Assembly: GCA_016721305.1 (NCBI GenBank)
Contig: JADKIH010000016.1
Span: 1-64,000 of the forward strand
Source of the DNA: Bacteroidota bacterium
GTDB lineage: Bacteria > Bacteroidota > Bacteroidia > AKYH767-A > 2013-40CM-41-45
Length of the DNA: 64,000 nucleotides
Direction of reading: 5' to 3'
Of the stretch, positions 26,774 to 37,410 are shown in pieces; within the stretch, counting starts at the first letter, position 1; each line of letters starts with the position of its first letter. Both the position numbers and the translations under genes were made by a program. A model generated the notes under the pieces. The model saw nothing but the letters and a program-made list of their open reading frames with translations, made no database searches and was not told the DNA's origin.

Positions 26774-26942
26774 ATGATTCGAAGATTACATCGCTGTAAG
26801 CAGCAAATGTAGCAACGCACCATATCTTTAATAATCTTCTTTCGTCTCGTTGTAGGATCCGTAATGCCTTAATTAATTCTTTACGGAAAAGGTTTCGGTC
26901 AAAACTTACCTTCGTCAAAATCTGCTTTGTGTACTCGAACAT
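26754..26942 (-). CDS. conserved small protein of Bacteroidota, function unknown
   Basis: A 62-residue protein, MFEYTKQILTKVSFDRNLF, then RKELIKALRILQRDERRLL and IWCVATFAAYSDVIFESFKK. I recall closely similar short proteins across Bacteroidota, with the opening FEYTK and KVSFDRNLFRKEL preserved. Its 3' end overlaps queG by 20 bases on the opposite strand. A TACTTTAG sequence (26968-26975, minus) may be its promoter. No function is known to me. Confidence 0.72.
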   Translation of the reverse strand: MFEYTKQILTKVSFDRNLFRKELIKALRILQRDERRLLKIWCVATFAAYSDVIFESFKKFSS

Positions 26943-27123
26943 GGTATTCGGATTAGTTTTGGTTACCCTAAAGTATTGGTTTTTTCACCCTTTGTCAAGC
27001 TTTTTTCGGTGTTTGCCTTGCAAAGATTTCAATCTGCTAAAAATCAGATTGATTAGTTTTAACGGCCAAACTTGCCGATAATTTGTATGAAAACGTTAAA
27101 ATTGGTCGCCCCAACAAAAGTTT

Positions 27124-27693
27124 TCAACCATTATCATTCCATCGGTAGGTATCTTGTTCGATGCCGGCAAGATCTAAAACGCGGTCGATTACGGTAGAGG
27201 CCAGGCTCTCGAAATCGGCAGGCTTGGAATAGAACGACGGAGAGGCCGGACAAATAATTCCGCCGGCTTCTGTCACTGTTTTCATATTGTTAATGTGTAT
27301 GAGGCTGTATGGCGTGTCGCGCAGCACCATGATGAGCTTTCCTCTTTCTTTGAGCATCACATCGGCAGCGCGTGTAATCAAATCATTTGAGATTCCTCCG
27401 GCAATACGCGCCATGGTTCCCATACTGCAAGGACAAATGATCATTGTACGATAACGAGCCGAGCCACTCGCAAAGGGAGCGAAGAAGTCGTTGCTAGCGT
27501 AAGTCTTAAAAGGAATTTTCTCGTAATCCGTATTGCCCAATTCGTACTTCCAGACATCTTTCGCATTCGAAGAAAACACGACGCCTACGTCGGCAATCTG
27601 CGAGGAGTATTTCTGCAGCTTGTCGAAGAGAACCTTGGCATAGATGGCGCCGGAGGCTCCGGTGATGGCTAGTACGATCTTTTGTTTGGACAT
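27124..27693 (-). CDS. ubiX: UbiX-family flavin prenyltransferase
   Basis: A 189-residue flavoprotein that prenylates reduced FMN to make the cofactor of UbiD decarboxylases. The FMN-binding start is MSKQKIVLAITGASGAIYAKVLF, and the mid-region motifs are CSMGTMARIAGGISNDLITRAADV and RKL-like LKERGKLIMVLRDTPYSLIHINNM, then PASPSFYSKP. Length is normal. No ubiD is present within the window. The gene starts directly against the heptamer array at 27699-27730. Confidence 0.93.
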   Translation of the reverse strand: MSKQKIVLAITGASGAIYAKVLFDKLQKYSSQIADVGVVFSSNAKDVWKYELGNTDYEKIPFKTYASNDFFAPFASGSARYRTMIICPCSMGTMARIAGGISNDLITRAADVMLKERGKLIMVLRDTPYSLIHINNMKTVTEAGGIICPASPSFYSKPADFESLASTVIDRVLDLAGIEQDTYRWNDNG

Positions 27694-27698
27694 TTTTT

Positions 27699-27730
27699 GG
27701 TAAGTAGTAAGTGGTAAGTAGTAAGTTGAC
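27699..27730. repeat. GTAAGTA heptamer array upstream of ubiX
   Basis: GGTAAGTAGTAAGTGGTAAGTAGTAAGTTGAC. Its last 17 bases (27714-27730) equal 3383-3399 and are inverted at 27944-27960, so the intervening 214 bases are bracketed by inverted copies, as nadB is. Confidence 0.85.
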
Positions 27731-27742
27731 TGTTGGTGAATT

Positions 27743-27791
27743 GGCTGATTAGCTGATTAGCTGATAGCTGATTAGCTGATTAGCTGATTAG
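27743..27791. repeat. GCTGATTA octamer array
   Basis: About six copies of GCTGATTA, the third truncated to GCTGATA. It lies between the two heptamer arrays and adds a third short-repeat class. Nothing coding was seen in 27694-27966. Confidence 0.85.
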
Positions 27792-27939
27792 GTGGGCAGG
27801 GTGGAAGCTACTTGTTTCATGGGGAAGTTTTCATGCTGCTTAACTAACAATTGAATGTAAAATTAGTTAATTAACGTGATCTATTTTGATCATGCTTTGT
27901 GATGAACGAACCAAAATGAATGTTTACAGCCCCTTAACA

Positions 27940-27975
27940 GTAAGTCAACTTACTACTTACTACTTACTACTTACC
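27940..27975. repeat. CTTACTA heptamer array at the 3' end of vanZ
   Basis: GTAAGTCAACTTACTACTTACTACTTACTACTTACC, inverse to the array at 27699-27730. On the minus strand it supplies the last codons GGT AAG TAA (Gly-Lys-stop) of the VanZ-family gene, exactly as the array at 1711-1772 does for nadB. Confidence 0.85.
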
Positions 27976-28347
27976 AGTCCGAGTACGAACATTGTAAATC
28001 CACAACCCAATAAAAGCACCCAAGGCATTCGCCAGTGCATCGCGGACATCGGCGGAGCGGCTGATGAAAACGGTGCCCTGGAGGACTTCTACCAGTCCGC
28101 CGTAGAGAATGCTGATGAGGACGGCCATGAAGCGGGGATTTTCGTGAAAATAGGCGATGGTTTCTTGCTTTTTGAAGCCGAAAATGAATAAATAGGCCTG
28201 AACGCCAAAAAGGATTAGGTGTACGATCTTATCGGGCCGGAGCCAGTCGAGAAAAGAGAGTTTGGGGAGATCGGTCCCCGGAATTCCGCATAGGATTAGG
28301 ATGAGCAAAGCCCATCCCAATGCATAGCGGTTATGTCTGAAAAACAT
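27967..28347 (-). CDS. VanZ-family membrane protein
   Basis: A 126-residue protein with four hydrophobic segments (about 8-25, 42-58, 70-88 and 100-117). The family motif runs SFLDWLRPDKIVHLILFGVQAYLF and then SILYGGLVEVLQ, followed by RSADVRDALANALGA. VanZ-like proteins are linked to teicoplanin resistance in enterococci, but in Bacteroidota their role is unknown. It begins 9 bases after gcvH ends, matching the gcvH-vanZ order I know from other members of the phylum. Its last codons and stop come from the heptamer repeat. Confidence 0.87.
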   Translation of the reverse strand: MFFRHNRYALGWALLILILCGIPGTDLPKLSFLDWLRPDKIVHLILFGVQAYLFIFGFKKQETIAYFHENPRFMAVLISILYGGLVEVLQGTVFISRSADVRDALANALGAFIGLWIYNVRTRTGK

Positions 28348-28356
28348 CTTTAATTC

Positions 28357-28743
28357 TTAAGCGTCGACGCCTACCAGTTTACGGTAGTCGGCTGCCGACA
28401 TCAGGCTGTTTACTTCAGCTGCGTTGCTCATTTCTACGCGAATCATCCATCCGTCGCCGTATGGATCTTTATTCACAGATTCCGGGTTTGTAGTCAGCTT
28501 TGGATTTACCTCGAGAACTTTACCCGAAACAGGCATGAAAAGATCAGATACGGTCTTTACAGCTTCTACTGTTCCGAATGTTGCTTCGTGGTCGAGGCTG
28601 TCGCCTTCAGTTTCGATTTCTACATACACGATATCACCTAATTCGCTTTGTGCGAAATCTGTAATTCCGATAATAGCAACATTGCCTTCTGTGCGGACCC
28701 ACTCGTGGTCTTTCGTGTACTTGAGATTGTCTGGGAAGTTCAT
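28357..28743 (-). CDS. gcvH: glycine cleavage system H protein
   Basis: A 128-residue lipoyl-domain carrier of normal length. It shuttles the aminomethyl group between P, T and L proteins of the glycine cleavage system. The lipoyl lysine is in ATFGTVEAVKTVSDL (about residue 62), and ITDFAQSELGDIVYVE at the N-terminal half is a family hallmark. It is downstream of sprA and upstream of vanZ, a synteny common in Bacteroidota. A hairpin at 28860-28908 separates it from sprA. Confidence 0.96.
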   Translation of the reverse strand: MNFPDNLKYTKDHEWVRTEGNVAIIGITDFAQSELGDIVYVEIETEGDSLDHEATFGTVEAVKTVSDLFMPVSGKVLEVNPKLTTNPESVNKDPYGDGWMIRVEMSNAAEVNSLMSAADYRKLVGVDA

Positions 28744-28859
28744 TGAAATTAATTTTCACAAACGTAGGAATTTTTTTAAACCCTACGGCCTGTGGGGAGG
28801 AGTTTTTCGGCCTTAATATTTAGTCTTTTTCTTCCGAAGCCATGCATAGGAAGGGGTGT

Positions 28860-28908
28860 AAAAACTTCAGCCTTTAGTCGGCATCTTGGGGATGTCGGCT
28901 AAAGGCTG
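28860..28908 (-). terminator. terminator after sprA
   Basis: Arms CAGCCTTTAGTCGGCATC (28868-28885) and GATGTCGGCTAAAGGCTG (28891-28908) pair over 18 positions with two G-T-type mismatches. On the minus strand the stem is followed by AAGTTTTTAC, a short T-run consistent with an intrinsic terminator of sprA. Confidence 0.68.
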
Positions 28909-28946
28909 ATATTTAGGAGATAGAGACTAAATTAAATTGCCCCGGT

Positions 28947-31900
28947 CTACTGTGCCAGCGTGAAGCGCACGCTAATCCCCGCATTCGTATTCGAGGTTGG
29001 ATAACTTGAAGAAACGAATGGATCGTTCGCATTGTAATCGTAGTATGCTCGGATATTAAAGCGCTCATTCAGCGGGTAATCGGCTGAAACTTTGATGCCT
29101 AATGTTCGTGTTCCGGCGCTTGGCTGGTTGGTGCCTTCTACGACTTTACGTAAGATCGTCGTATTGTCGCGGAGGTTGACGTCGACTTTTACCGTCAGGT
29201 CGTTGCTCAGCTTTTTCTTGCCGCCCATCTTAAACGGTAATGTCACGCGTTTGAATTTATAGCCTACACCAATCGTGTACTCAATGCCTCGTACTTCGGT
29301 AACCTGAATGTTGGAATAAGCAAGCGTTAACGTACGATCTCTCTTGATTTCGAAGCGTGTCTGCAGGCTGTTCTTCCAAGTCATATCGATTCCGATGAGC
29401 GGAGACAATTGTTCTGAAATGGTAACCTGCTGAATGTCGTATTTCGGAATGAAGTTTCCTGCCGTATCGAGTGCAGAGGAGAATCCGTTATCGTTGATGT
29501 CTTTGTAGAGGAGATTTTGTGAGAACGAATTCACACTGAAGACAGAACGATAGCCATGCGAAATAGACAACGACTGGAGGAATGACGAGAAGAATTTCAA
29601 TTTCGAAAGTCCGTCGTAAGTGACACGCCAGTTCGGCATCGGAATCATATCCTGGAATTTCTTCGTGCCTTTTGCTGATGGATCTTTTCCTGCATATGCT
29701 GAGAGGAAGGAGTATGTGAGTACTTCCTGCTGCGCCGGACCATAACCTTGTGCATAAGCTGCCGGAGTTGCCGTACCGGCCGGGTTCGGATTCTGATCAG
29801 CTAAAATCTGCGAGAATGATTTCAGATTCGTGATGAATTGAGAGAAGTTGTTGTTCGAATAATCTTTCGCATCGGTAACGAAGTGTGTATTCCATGAGAA
29901 ATAGGAAATGGAGAATGTTCCTGTTTCAGTCGGATTGTATCCGCGGAATTGTCCGTCGGATGGTGTGTATTTGTAATACTCGTTATGATTCAATGTGTAG
30001 TTACGACTTCCTGTCAACTCGATCTTGAACGATTTCACCGGTTCTATCGTCGCACGGAGCGTGAGATTCTGAAGGAGTGTTGTCGAATAGAAGGAGTTTA
30101 ACGATGTGTCGGTCGTAAGCCAATGATATTTCACGGCATCCGGACGGATATCGGCCTGGCTACCGAAGATGAATCCCATGCCCGGAGCGTTAGGTCCGTT
30201 TTCAAAATTCCAGTCTTGTCCGAGGAAATCAGGCTTACCGCGGAAGCCCGGAACCGTTGTTCCATGGCTGATCTGGTAGTTAACCGAAGCTGTTTTCACC
30301 ATCATCAATGTGCGGAAAATACCACGCGCAATCGGAGCAAAAGTGCTTTCTGTTTTTGTCTTTGTTTTTAAACTGTCTTTGCTCGCCGGATTTTCAGGAT
30401 TTACTTTTGGTTTCGGCTGAACAGGTTTTGGTGGAGTTGGCGAATTGATTTTTTTCAAATACGGAATCTTGTTGTAGAGATTCGTAAAGGTGACGCTGGC
30501 GTTAAGTTGCCATCCTTGAGAGTTTGAAATCGTATTTCCCCAACTGTTTTCTGCTGTCAGTTTTTTCTGAACGGAATCGTAATACAGCGGAGCTGCCGTC
30601 CAATTATATTTCGAATCGTAACGAATGCTTCCGGTGATGAAGTCGGTAAGAGGTAATTTGCTAAATGGTACAGTGTACGTAGCACTCGAAGCTTGCTGAT
30701 AACTTGTTAAGCGTCCCAAACGACTTAAGTTCTCACGAATAGAGTCGCGTTCTTCACGAGTATCGATTCGACCGATCGGTTCGTCGATGCTAGCAGTAGC
30801 ATTAGCGTTCAGATCAATTTTCAATGACTTTGTCAGATCCCAGTTCAGTCCGTAATCACGGCGCATGAGGAATGTTTTTACATACGTCGGTTGAAGTGTA
30901 AAGGCGAAGTCGGTATTGTTGCGCAATGCAGTCTCAGCATACGTACGATCGAGCGTTGCACGGAAATTAAGCATGCTCGGCATCGGATTGAAGTTGAAAT
31001 CTTTTACGAATTTCAACCAAGGCGACCCAAGGACTTTCGACTTCGATTTTTCAAAGGGAGAAATTGGTTTAGGGTTGTTGTTGTAATTATATCCTAAAAT
31101 ACCTGAATAGGTTTTCGTCAAATCGTATTCGGTATTATAGTCGCGTTTGAAGGTTTCCGTGTATGCGTAAGTGAAGTTTAAATTCTCCACATCGTAAATG
31201 TGCGGCTTGGCGTTCTGCTTCACTTTTGTTTTACGAACGTTTGTGAAGTTGAGACTTTTCTTTTGCGTGTAATCGGTTACGGTACGATTGATCTTGTCTG
31301 TTTCTGCAGCATTAGGAGCAGCAGCGAGAGCCTGAGTGAGTGTTACATCGGGATCGAGCGGATTGTACTGAGGATCTTTCTTTTCTTCTGAATAAGAAAA
31401 ATACATCGGTACTTTGATGCCTGATTTTTCAGGGAGGAATTTACCTAACTCGAGTGAAGTAGAAACGTCATAGCTTGCATCGTCGAACTTATCACGTTCG
31501 CTTACTTTCTGTTCGATGCTTCCCCAACCTGCAGTACTGCGACGTCCTGAAACTGTCATGGTTCCAAGGTCGGCGAGCTTCGCCGTAACTTTTGCCAAGC
31601 TTGCCCAACCGCCACTTTCATCGAAATCAGATAGGCGTAATTCGTTGAACCAAACTTCACCGCAGATTTTCGCTCCGGCTCCGTTCGGATCTTTCGGATT
31701 GCGTACACCGACCATGATAGAACGAACGTTGCTAAGATTCGGAGATCCTTTGATTGTTATGGTACGATCGCCATCTGAAACTTTGTATGGCGTGAGAAGA
31801 GTAACCGTCGTATTGGTGAGCATCTCATTGTTTCGTCTCAATTTAGCAGAGACGAGATTATCGAGTACGACTTCCATGATGTTGCCATCAGGCCAAATGT

Positions 31901-34900
31901 CGTAAGGATTCGTTGCATGAGCTGCCGTTATCTTTAGAGGGATTTCATATTCGTAATAGTTGTCGTTAAAGTCGCTACCGATACGAATGAATGCATGCAT
32001 ATCGCCATCGTTGAGCTGTGTTGTATTTTCGTTCGACTCGGCGTGAATGAACATTTTCAATTTCTTGTACGAACGGAAATCGAATTGTGTGTTGCGATAA
32101 GCTCCACGTGCATCGCCATCTTCAAGTTCACAAACTTTTAATGACAACGATTGCTCGTTCAAAGTAGCAAGAGCCGGTGCACTTAAGTCACGTTCCTGCT
32201 CGATGCCCGGAGGTAAAACGTAATTCACCGGTGAACGCGCGCCGTTTTCTTCGATGCTGACAGATGCAATGTCGAAAGTCGTTGAACCGGGAACTTCCGG
32301 CGTCGGACTGTACTCACCCGGATTGAGGAGTGAGAAACTGTAACGACGCCATTCGCCGCGCAATAATTCAAGCTTCGCAAAACGACAGATGATCGGTTTC
32401 GAGAAGTTTTTCATGAACATACGGATGAATTCGATATTGTTCAGCTCCGGTGAGCCTACGGTTTTGTCAGGAGTCTTTACAGGAATTTTGAACTGATACC
32501 ATTTTACCTGCGGGCCTGTGTGACCATCCGGATAAGATACTGTTGAAGCAATTTCATCGGTGATGTAATTCTGACCAACAACAAATGCACCCGGTTTCAT
32601 TTCGATTTTGTACTGGTAATAATCTTCCGTCGTGTTCATGTTGTTGTCGCGGTTGATGTCTTCCTGATCAGGAAGATTTGTAGCCAACGTCAATGTTGAA
32701 CCGGAAGAAACTGAGTTGCCTTCAACGCCATTCCAGGCTTTATAACACTCGAGTGGTGCGGCCTGATCGACGCTGTATTGATTGTCGAGGAAGTATTTGT
32801 AATTATCGGTCGACGGATCCGATTGTGCGGCTGATAATGCAGGTGATGCCGGACATGTATTAGCTACATTGATGATGTAAGCCTGGAACTTTGTACCCTC
32901 TGTTTCATCTCTGAGTCCATCTAAACCAACATCCTGCAGAGCTCTGCTGCCGGGGTCGTTGTCGAAGGCACTTACAATCGACTGAACGTTCGGATATACT
33001 CCCCAAACTGTTGATGATGTTGTGTAGTTATTCGATGGAGAAGGTAAACCGTTCTCAAATGATTTGTGATTGTCTTTCAAGACGTCTTCGGAAACACTAC
33101 CAAGGTTGAAGTAAAGTTCACCACCGGTTCCGTCGTTCGGACTGTCATCGACAAACGGATCCATCATCCAGAACTGGATAAACTCAATGTTGTTTGCTTC
33201 GAAGTCTGTAGTTTCAATCTTACGCATGATACCACCCCAACGTGATTCAGGGTTTTTCAATCCACCGGCACAATTCAAACCTTTTGAAATTGCTGTTGCA
33301 TCAACATCGTAATTGTATGGTCCGCGCTCTTCAGGGTAGAAGGCCACGTTCATACAGGTGATTGACTGTGGGCCGTAAGCCGATGATTTGTTCGGGAAGA
33401 TTTCAGCTTGTGGAATTTCACGAACGAAGTTGTTACTCTGCATAGCGACATCGACATACGACGGAGTTACTCCGCTTTGTGTGTGCTGGAAGAGTGGATC
33501 AACGTAATACCAGGCGATATGAGCACGGTTCTTTCCCGGTGCTAAGCTGTCGCCCGCGACAAGTGCTGCTTCGGGGAACATGGCCGGATCATACTGTCCG
33601 TCAGGAATACTGGCAAGTGACCAACTGCTTGGTGTACGAAGATCGAGTGGCGTGATGGCTCCTTCGAAATCGTCGACATACGAAGTCCCCGCAGAACCAA
33701 CTGCGCTTGAGTGACCCGGAATAATCTGTGCCACCTCTGCGTTAAATGTAAGCGTACTTGTTTCGCGTGTCGAGTAGAAAGGAAGCTTGTCGAGCAATTT
33801 TGTCATGAAGCGTGAATCGGTGCGGTAGTTTCCATCTACACCCCATTGCGTATTCGAAACCGGTTCGTCGCCGATATTTACTTTTTGTGTCAATGGCTTT
33901 TCGTACAAGTGCATCAATGTACCACCCACCTGCAAGTCTTTGTTGAAATTATACTCGAGTCGTGTACCGAGCATGGTTTTCGTTTGCAAAGAGAAAAGTG
34001 AATTGCTCTCGAGTTTGATGTCGAGAGGTGTGTTCGATTTCAGATAAGATTCGTTCAGGATTTTTACACGACCGAGAGTGTAATCGACGGTGTAGTCAAC
34101 GTTTTCTTTCAGCGTAACACCGCCTGCAGTTACTTTTACGGAACCTTGCGGAATGTTAACGGCATTCAGAGGAATATCGGAACCTGAAGATGACTGATAA
34201 GTACCTTTGAGACTGAATTTATTTTTTTCCGGTAATTGCTGTGCGGCTGTTTTTGTTGAATCATATAACGCATCGTAGCAATAGCGGTCGGAATTGTTCG
34301 GAGCACAGTTTTGGAACTTGCCTCGCAGATATGAACCGAATGGCTCGCGCACAGGGAAGATGATGCGACCATTTTGCGTGTTAATCGTAATCCCATTCAC
34401 GAAATCGAAAACTCCATCGGGCTGTGGATCGTTATTTGTATTCAAATCGTCGAGATTGAACAAGGTCAGTAAAGGAATTCCTTTAATGTCGACACAATTA
34501 TCACTCAGGTAATTGATATTTCCTCCCAATTGATCATCCTGATACAATACATTCAGACGGAATTTATCTTTCGAAATATTAAATCCGCCAAGTGAATAAA
34601 TGTTTTTCATCATCAGATCCCATGTGTAATCTTTCGGACTGAAGTTTGAGCTGTGAATCAATTTTACGATCAGGGCCTGCGTTCCGGAAACGTTTCCGTT
34701 GCTGGTACTTGTAAGTTCACCGACCTGGAATACTTGTCCGTTAACAGTATATTCAAAAGATACTGCCAGAACTTCGTTTGAACGTAGTTTGGTGTTGAGT
34801 GAAATGTAACCCAGACGATTGTTGAGTGTATACTCAGATGCCTGAAGTAGTCGGGCATTTTCAATCGTTTCGTAACTTTTGTTGGATTGGAAGCCTGTTA

Positions 34901-36189
34901 CCTGCAGCGTTGCTGAATTCAACAAACTTGCATTTGAGATATCGCGTAGTGCAGTAACACCGCCACTGCCCGACAAAAAGTTATTTAAGTTCGGAAGGAG
35001 ATCGTTGTTTGCATCGTAGGGCAAAGGATTTCCTGAGACAGACGGGTTGACAAAAGTCTGTGACGGATCCGGACGGGCTTCACCTAAGTCAGCAAAGGCA
35101 AATACGTTACGATTCTGATTATTCTGACTGATAGTCTGACGAGATGTGATCCATACTTCAATCTTCGTAATGTTTACAGCGGAACCGACACGGTTAAGAT
35201 CTTTCAGATTGTTATCGTAATTATCTTTGAAGTATTGCGAGAGGAAGAAGTGACGCAACTCTTCGTATTGATCAGCTTTGATGTCGAAGCTTGTTGTCTG
35301 TGCTCCACCCTGAACCGAAATGGATTTCGATTCACTCTTCTGCTGAGAGAATACTCCGGTAACATTCAATTTACCGAATTGCAATTGTGTTTTAATACCA
35401 AATAAACTTTGCGATCCCTGAATCAACGTTGTCGGCAAAGGCATGGTAATATTTCCGGCTTCGATTTTTTTAATGATATCATCTTCGTAGCCTGTGTATT
35501 CGATCTTCATTTTATTTTCGAAGTCGAATGTTGCTTCAGTGTTGTAATTTGTTGTCAGTTTCATCTTGTCGCCGATGTTGGCGATGACGTTCATCTGAAT
35601 TTTTTCTTTGAAGTCGAAAGTAGAAACTGTACGTTGGCGTGTAGGAATTGCCGGATTCTCGCTAGAAGAAATATTGATACCGAAACTTAATTCAGCTGAA
35701 CCCTGAGGGCGGATGTCGATAGTGTTACCACCAAAGATGCGATCGAATACGACGCTATTGACGGTAATTTTAGGAGCAAAAGTTTTTCTTGTTGAGTTTG
35801 GAATCTTCGTTTGCACGTTGTTTCCAGTAATCGCGTGTAGAGCTTTTGAATTCGTGATCGACGAATTCGTCGAACGACATATACGACGGGCTACGGTAAA
35901 AAAGCGAGCCCATATTTTCGTTGATGTTATAACGATTGTTATCCGGATCGTACTGAACATCGGTTTTGATATTCGACGGATCTTTCAGGTACAGCGGACT
36001 CTGATCGGCCGGTGCAGAGTAAGGATCGGTAACGCGGTCCTGGAAAGGATAGTGCAGGCTATCGGTTCCGGGCGTATCTATGGGGGTAGTTTCTATATCA
36101 GATGTGAAAGGTTTGTCGGCTCCCCACGCGAAGGTGAGCAGAGACAAAACACTTCCAATCCCAAACAGAAGCTTCTTCAAACTTTTCAA
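28947..36189 (-). CDS. sprA: SprA, outer-membrane pore of the type IX secretion system (frameshift near the N-terminus)
   Basis: SprA is the very large outer-membrane barrel that forms the T9SS translocon. The N-terminal frame (36189 to about 35785) starts MKSLKKLLFGIGSVLSL, a signal peptide, and reads to DYWKQRANEDSKLNKK. The main frame (28947-35960) continues with FDRIFGGNTIDIRPQGSAEL, EKIQMNVIANIGDKMKLTTN and IIKKIEAGNITMP, hallmark SprA N-terminal text. The two join only if the coding-strand A5 run (T-run 35783-35787 on the + strand) is changed, for example to A4 or A7. The joined length is about 2414 residues, normal for SprA. The start appears to be TTG at 36189. It follows ruvA, and T9SS substrates encoded in this window would depend on it. 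Confidence 0.93.
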
Positions 36190-36305
36190 GGCGTGTTAAT
36201 TTATTGACGGAAGAAATTCAGCGTAGAGTTTGGCTCGATGTGCTTGGTATTGAATTTTTTTAAAGGCCTAAAAATAGCTTTTTTAGCTTATAGTTGAACA
36301 AAGAT

Positions 36306-36879
36306 TTATAGTGCTTTCAGTGCATTTCGGATCAAATCTTCGACATTTGCTGAAGGACTGGTTTTCAGCAGATTATCCAAAGTTTTATCGATGGCATTTT
36401 TGGCGAATCCCAAGGTCAAAAGTGCAGCCGTTGCCTCATCCTTAATTTTCAGGTGGCTGACGGTAGATGGCGTAATGCCTTCCTTACGGAGTTTGCTCTT
36501 TAATTCCAGTATGACACGCAAAGCGGTCTTTTCGCCTATACCCTTGATTCCCTTGAGTTTCTGTGCGTTTTCGGAGACAATACACTGCTCAATTTCGGCT
36601 ACCGTCATCGACGATAGCATCATGCGAGCCGTATTGCAACCTATTCCGGAAACCGTGATCAGTAATTTGAAAAGACGTCTTTCTTCCTCATCAACGAAGC
36701 CGAATAACGTATGAGCGTCCTCCGATATTTGAAGGTGCGTTAACACTCGAACCGCCTCATTATCACCAATTTTCGAATATGTGTTCAGTGAAATGTTAAC
36801 GAAATAACCGACGCCGGCGCATTCGATGACCAGGTAGGCGGAGTTTTTCTACGAGACGACCGGAGAGGGAGTGAATCAT
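36306..36879 (-). CDS. ruvA: Holliday junction branch migration protein RuvA (frameshift near the N-terminus)
   Basis: RuvA tetramers hold the Holliday junction and recruit RuvB. The C-terminal 146 residues are in one frame from 36746 and include ITVSGIGCNTARMMLSSM and LKGIKGIGEKTALRVILELKSKL, the helix-hairpin-helix motifs. Upstream, the ATG at 36879 opens MIHSLSGRLVEK, a correct RuvA start, and the sequence resumes in the main frame with SAYLVIECAGVGYFVNISLNTYS. The two are joined across a coding-strand A5 run (T-run 36844-36848 on the + strand): two extra A residues give EKNSAYLVIEC, and one fewer gives ENSAYL. Restored length is about 191 residues, normal. Confidence 0.92.
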
Positions 36880-37035
36880 GCGGTGAAGATAAAAAGTTTT
36901 GCCGGAAATTTTGCTCCCGTTTCTATCGATAACACTCGTGAATCTGTTAAAATCTCATCTAACGATTCCGATTTTTTCCCTCACAATTTTCCACTTGAAA
37001 AATTTTCTCAATCTGAACAAGGTTCTGGATAAGGC

Positions 37036-37276
37036 CGACCCGGAGGGTCGAAAAATTGTATAAAAGGAGGACAAAGAGGGAACGCGACTCGGAAGAGTCG
37101 CACCTTGTGCGGAAGTTTTCAGCTAGTAAAAAAAGAGGTTTAAGGCTAAGCTTTTCTTTGAAACCGTTCGCCCTTCAACTAATCGGATTGCTTTTGTAGG
37201 ATGACGTAAGGTGCGACTCTCCGAGTCGGGTGCGTGCCGGAAGGCCACTAATACAATTGTGTGACCCTCCGGGTCA
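37036..37276. repeat. REPIN-like long inverted repeat with nested palindromes
   Basis: In the 530-base gap between ruvA and maeB, four small palindromes are arranged as a mirrored pair: CGACCCGGAGGGTCG (37036-37050), GCGACTCGGAAGAGTCGC (37084-37101), CGACTCTCCGAGTCG (37214-37228) and GTGACCCTCCGGGTCAC (about 37261-37276). The outer and inner palindromes match each other in inverse order, and flanking text does too (AAAAATTGTAT near 37050 against ATACAATTGTGTGACC near 37250). Each arm is about 70 bases around a unique centre. No transposase is nearby. The rest of the gap holds nothing I recognise. Confidence 0.75.
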
Positions 37277-37343
37277 CTGAGTGCTTAAACGCTCTTTTTT
37301 CCTTTCGTCAGCTCAAAAAAGTATTTCATGGGATAATTAGCGC

Positions 37344-37390
37344 AAAAAAAATCCTTGAATTGTGCTATACACAAATCAAGGATTTTTTTT
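37344..37390. terminator. strong bidirectional terminator downstream of maeB
   Basis: Stem AAAAAAAATCCTTGAATTGTG pairs with CACAAATCAAGGATTTTTTTT with a single internal mismatch around the loop CTATA. A-rich on the left and T-rich on the right, so it can end transcripts from either strand. It lies 20 bases below the maeB stop at 37411. Confidence 0.85.
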
Positions 37391-37410
37391 TCGCGAATAA
37401 GAAACTAGAC

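Noticed and set aside
27743..27791. The GCTGATTA array as a CRISPR array
   Set aside because: The unit is 8 bases with no spacers, so it is a tandem repeat.
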